Positions 61,636 to 64,000 of a DNA stretch of 64,000 nucleotides are shown here, one piece after another (within the stretch, counting starts at the first letter, position 1; each line of letters opens with the position of its first letter). Origin of the DNA: Pseudomonadota bacterium (GTDB lineage Bacteria > Desulfobacterota > Desulfobulbia > Desulfobulbales > JAHJIY01); the NCBI GenBank assembly GCA_018823175.1, contig JAHJIY010000027.1, positions 62,001-126,000 of the forward strand. Direction: 5' to 3'. Under the pieces are notes generated by a model that made no database searches, was not told the origin of the DNA, and saw nothing but the letters and a program-made list of their open reading frames with translations. The translations under genes were made by a program, and so were the position numbers.

Positions 61636-62616
61636 TTACATGATGCCCATTGAGCTCAGGCCTTTGGTAACGGCTTTGACTCCGGCGAAAAGCAGGATGG
61701 CAATAACCATCCAGCGAATAAAAGTAGGTTTAGCGATCTTGAGTAACCGGACTCCGACAAAGGAGCCCAGCATGATGCCGATCAGCGAAGGAACAACCAT
61801 CATCGGGATAACACAACCCTTATTCAGATAAATCCAGGCGGCGGAAGTGTCGGTGATTGAAAGGAGAAATTTACTGGTGGCGACACTTATTTTAAGCGGC
61901 GCTCCCATCATTAAATTCAGGACCGGGACATTGGCCCAGCCGGCGCCAAGACCGAACATGCCGGCCATGAAACCGATAATGATAAAGGTCAACAGACCGG
62001 GAATAGTGCGATGGATCTTCCAGTTAATAGTCTGGTTGGTTGCCTGATCGTGATATATCCCGCAGATTCTAAGGGCTGAAGAAAGGGCATCGGCATGAGG
62101 AACATCCGGTACTGCCGACTTTTTGGCAGTCAGCATGATCGCGACAATACCAAGGATAGTGCCGCCGAGAGAAAGCTGAACAATATGAGTCGGCAGGGCC
62201 AGACCAACCATTGCGCCGACTATAGCCATGGTGGAAGCGATCAGGGCAACCGGTAAGGCCAGACGCAAACTGGCCAGATTAGCCTTGAGCAAACCGGGAC
62301 CGGCCGCAAGGGCGCCACAGAGAGCGACCAACAGACCGGTGCCGCGGACAAAGTCAAGATGAAACGGGAAGAACCCACTGATGATCGGCACGAACAATAC
62401 GCCGCCACCAACGCCGCCAAGCACGGCGACAATGCCCATAAAAAAGGTTACAACCAGAAGAATCAACGGCCAGTGCCACCAGTCGCCTGAGGCGCTGATC
62501 GGCACCGGCGATTCGGCAGTCGCCTCACTGGCCCAGACCATAGCTGGGCAGAGCATAATTGTCAACATGAGTGACATGAGACCCCCCCAGGCTCTTCCCT
62601 TCATTTCTTCAAACAT
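61636..62616 (-). CDS. TauE/SafE family anion exporter
   Basis: This 326-residue protein has a hydrophobic leader, then two repeat halves: GIVAVLGGVGGGVLFVPIISGFFPFHLDFVRGTG near 60-95, and GFMAGMFGLGAGWANVPVLNLMMGAPLKISVATS near 215-250. A loop of about 40 residues with KSAVPDVPHADALSS lies between. GAGGAGG precedes the start. It follows a sigma-54 regulator gene on the same strand and is the third TauE-type exporter in 19 kb. Confidence 0.88.
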   Translation of the reverse strand: MFEEMKGRAWGGLMSLMLTIMLCPAMVWASEATAESPVPISASGDWWHWPLILLVVTFFMGIVAVLGGVGGGVLFVPIISGFFPFHLDFVRGTGLLVALCGALAAGPGLLKANLASLRLALPVALIASTMAIVGAMVGLALPTHIVQLSLGGTILGIVAIMLTAKKSAVPDVPHADALSSALRICGIYHDQATNQTINWKIHRTIPGLLTFIIIGFMAGMFGLGAGWANVPVLNLMMGAPLKISVATSKFLLSITDTSAAWIYLNKGCVIPMMVVPSLIGIMLGSFVGVRLLKIAKPTFIRWMVIAILLFAGVKAVTKGLSSMGIM

Positions 62617-62766
62617 TTAATTCCTCCTCTTATAATTTTGTGAATCAACAAAAATACGGGACACCACCAAACGCAAACAATAAAACAACGCATTTACAAC
62701 ACGATAACTAAATAATCAGATATAAAATATTATTCACCAGACCAAACTGGGGATTTCTTAATGCTC

Positions 62767-62826
62767 CAAACAATGTTTGTCTAGTAATTTTTAAACTATT
62801 TGCAACAATTAAGTTTCAAATTGCAA
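62767..62826. promoter_or_regulatory. Palindrome and TTGCAA repeat in the control region of the third TauE gene
   Basis: CAAACA-A-TGTTTG (62767-62779) is a perfect short palindrome. TTGCAA occurs at 62800-62805 and 62821-62826, two helical turns apart. These lie 150-210 bases upstream of the minus-strand TauE start and could be activator sites for the regulator at 62861. I found no convincing -24/-12 element on the minus strand here. Confidence 0.45.
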
Positions 62827-62860
62827 CGTTAGTACAGAAAAATGACCCCGGCAATATTTT

Positions 62861-64000
62861 TCAGTCGAGCAGATACTTCTTTAGTTTGCGCCAAAGAGAA
62901 ACCCGATCAATCCCAAGTATTTCAGCTGCCTTGGTTTTATTTCCCTGAGTCTGCTCCAGAACCAACTCAATATAAGATCGCTCCTGTTCATCCAAAGACG
63001 GCAAGCCCCCCTTGTTCTGACGAAAGGTATGGACCGCCATCTCCGGCAAATGTTCAAACTCAATGGTTTCGCTACGGGTAAGAACGACGGCACGTTCAAC
63101 AATATTCTCCAACTCACGGACATTACCGGGAAAATCATAGTCTTGTAGCTGTCGTATGGCATCGGCTGAAATATCGGTGACAATTTTCCCCATTCTTGAG
63201 CTGTATTTGTCGACAAAATGTCTGGTCAACAAGGGAATATCCTTGCGCCGATCAGCGAGGGGAGGGAGATGAATATTCATCACATTGATCCTGAAATAGA
63301 GATCCTGGCGGAAACTACCATCTTGCACCATTTTCAGAATATCCCGGTTGGTAGCAGCGACAAAACGAACATTAATCTTGATCGGCATGGTTGCCCCTAA
63401 AGGCTGAATCTCCTTTTCCTGTAAAGCCCGCAATAATTTCACCTGCATACCGAGTGACATCTCGGTGATTTCGTCCAGAAAAAGGGTGCCGCCACCGGCT
63501 GATTCAATCAGACCGATTTTTTTGCGGTCCGCACCGGTAAAAGATCCTTTTTCATGGCCGAAAAGTTCATTGGACAACAGTTCTTCGGTAAACACTCCGC
63601 AGTTCACCGCGACAAATGGTCCGGAAGATCGAAGGCTGTTTTCATGAACATAACGGGCCATGAGTTCTTTACCGGTCCCGGATTCTCCGGTAATCAAAAT
63701 GCTTACCTCTCCCTGGGCAATATGTCTGGCAGTCCTTAAAAGGTCTCGCATCTGAGGATCGTCGGTAATAATCGACACCCCATGGACCTTGGCAAGTTTT
63801 TCTTTAAGCTGTCGATTTTCTCTTTTCAGTTCCTGCTTTTCTAAAGCCTCCTTCACTACTCGCCGGACTTCATCAAGTTTAAAAGGCTTGGCCAGATAAT
63901 GATAGGCGCCGGCCTTCAGGGCGTCTATCGCCGAATCCACCGTGGCGTAACCGGTTATCATAATAACTTCAGTCTCGGGGTACATCAGTTGGGTCTTGGC
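62861..64000 (-). CDS. NtrC-family sigma-54-dependent response regulator (5' end beyond the window)
   Basis: The visible 379 residues contain the second half of a receiver domain (VIMITGYATVDSAIDALKAG, AKPFKLDE), AAA+ with GESGTGKE, the contact loop GSFTGA (Ser variant), FLDEITEM, and a Fis-type HTH (NKTKAAEILGIDRVSLWRKL). The frame stays open to base 64000, so the N-terminal third of the receiver lies outside. It precedes the TauE gene and is its likely activator. The HTH is nearly identical to that of the stand-alone protein at 41325. Confidence 0.93.
   Translation of the reverse strand, partial: AKTQLMYPETEVIMITGYATVDSAIDALKAGAYHYLAKPFKLDEVRRVVKEALEKQELKRENRQLKEKLAKVHGVSIITDDPQMRDLLRTARHIAQGEVSILITGESGTGKELMARYVHENSLRSSGPFVAVNCGVFTEELLSNELFGHEKGSFTGADRKKIGLIESAGGGTLFLDEITEMSLGMQVKLLRALQEKEIQPLGATMPIKINVRFVAATNRDILKMVQDGSFRQDLYFRINVMNIHLPPLADRRKDIPLLTRHFVDKYSSRMGKIVTDISADAIRQLQDYDFPGNVRELENIVERAVVLTRSETIEFEHLPEMAVHTFRQNKGGLPSLDEQERSYIELVLEQTQGNKTKAAEILGIDRVSLWRKLKKYLLD

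Overview
The window reads as a chromosome segment of an anaerobic, autotrophy-capable deltaproteobacterium (Desulfobacterota; a sulfate reducer or sulfur disproportionator of the Desulfobulbales type is my best guess, inferred from gene content only). The evidence is a bacterial Wood-Ljungdahl (acetyl-CoA) gene set, a Sec-rich FdhA/HdrA/MvhD electron-bifurcation module, an energy-converting hydrogenase-related (Ehr) membrane complex, many sigma-54-dependent two-component systems and three TauE/SafE-type anion exporters. No rRNA, tRNA, CRISPR array or complete insertion sequence was seen.

Region 1 (1-15.3 kb, + strand) encodes the C-terminal part of CO dehydrogenase, a MetF-AcsD fusion protein, AcsB, AcsC, and then three consecutive genes that each contain one in-frame UGA read as selenocysteine: fdhA (with built-in GltD-like FAD/NADPH and ferredoxin domains), a double-module hdrA, and mvhD. 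A strong hairpin terminator closes the block at about 15.24-15.30 kb. Region 2 (15.3-21.2 kb) holds housekeeping and signalling genes: a receiver protein, rlmN, a radical SAM protein, serC, two further receiver proteins and a beta-carbonic anhydrase.

Region 3 (21.5-34 kb, + strand) is a regulator with an excisionase-type HTH and a degenerate PTS-IIA-like domain, followed by an Ehr complex: NuoL/HyfB-, NuoH/HyfC-, HyfE-, HyfF-, NuoCD/HyfG- and fused NuoI-NuoB-like subunits, then two more tandem NuoL-like subunits. The large subunit has lost the NiFe-binding Cys motifs, so this is probably an ion-pumping oxidoreductase and not a hydrogenase. A convergent NhaD-type Na+/H+ antiporter follows.

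Region 4 (34-64 kb) is a signalling and export region. Two paralogous dCache histidine kinase/receiver systems diverge from a shared 390-bp control region with a near-perfect sigma-54 promoter. Three TauE/SafE exporters occur, each beside a small membrane protein and a regulator. Two large paralogues combine a PEP-synthase-like ATP-grasp and phosphohistidine domain with an unfamiliar C-terminal domain in place of the PEP-binding barrel. Universal-stress-like proteins and an APC transporter follow. A 111-135 bp double-hairpin repeat occurs twice in opposite orientation: once inside the Ehr operon, and once between an enhancer-like palindrome and a sigma-54 promoter. The likely division of labour is carbon fixation or acetate oxidation coupled to bifurcation (region 1), ion-motive energy conservation (region 3), and nitrogen-type sigma-54-controlled export and stress response with an unknown anion substrate (region 4).
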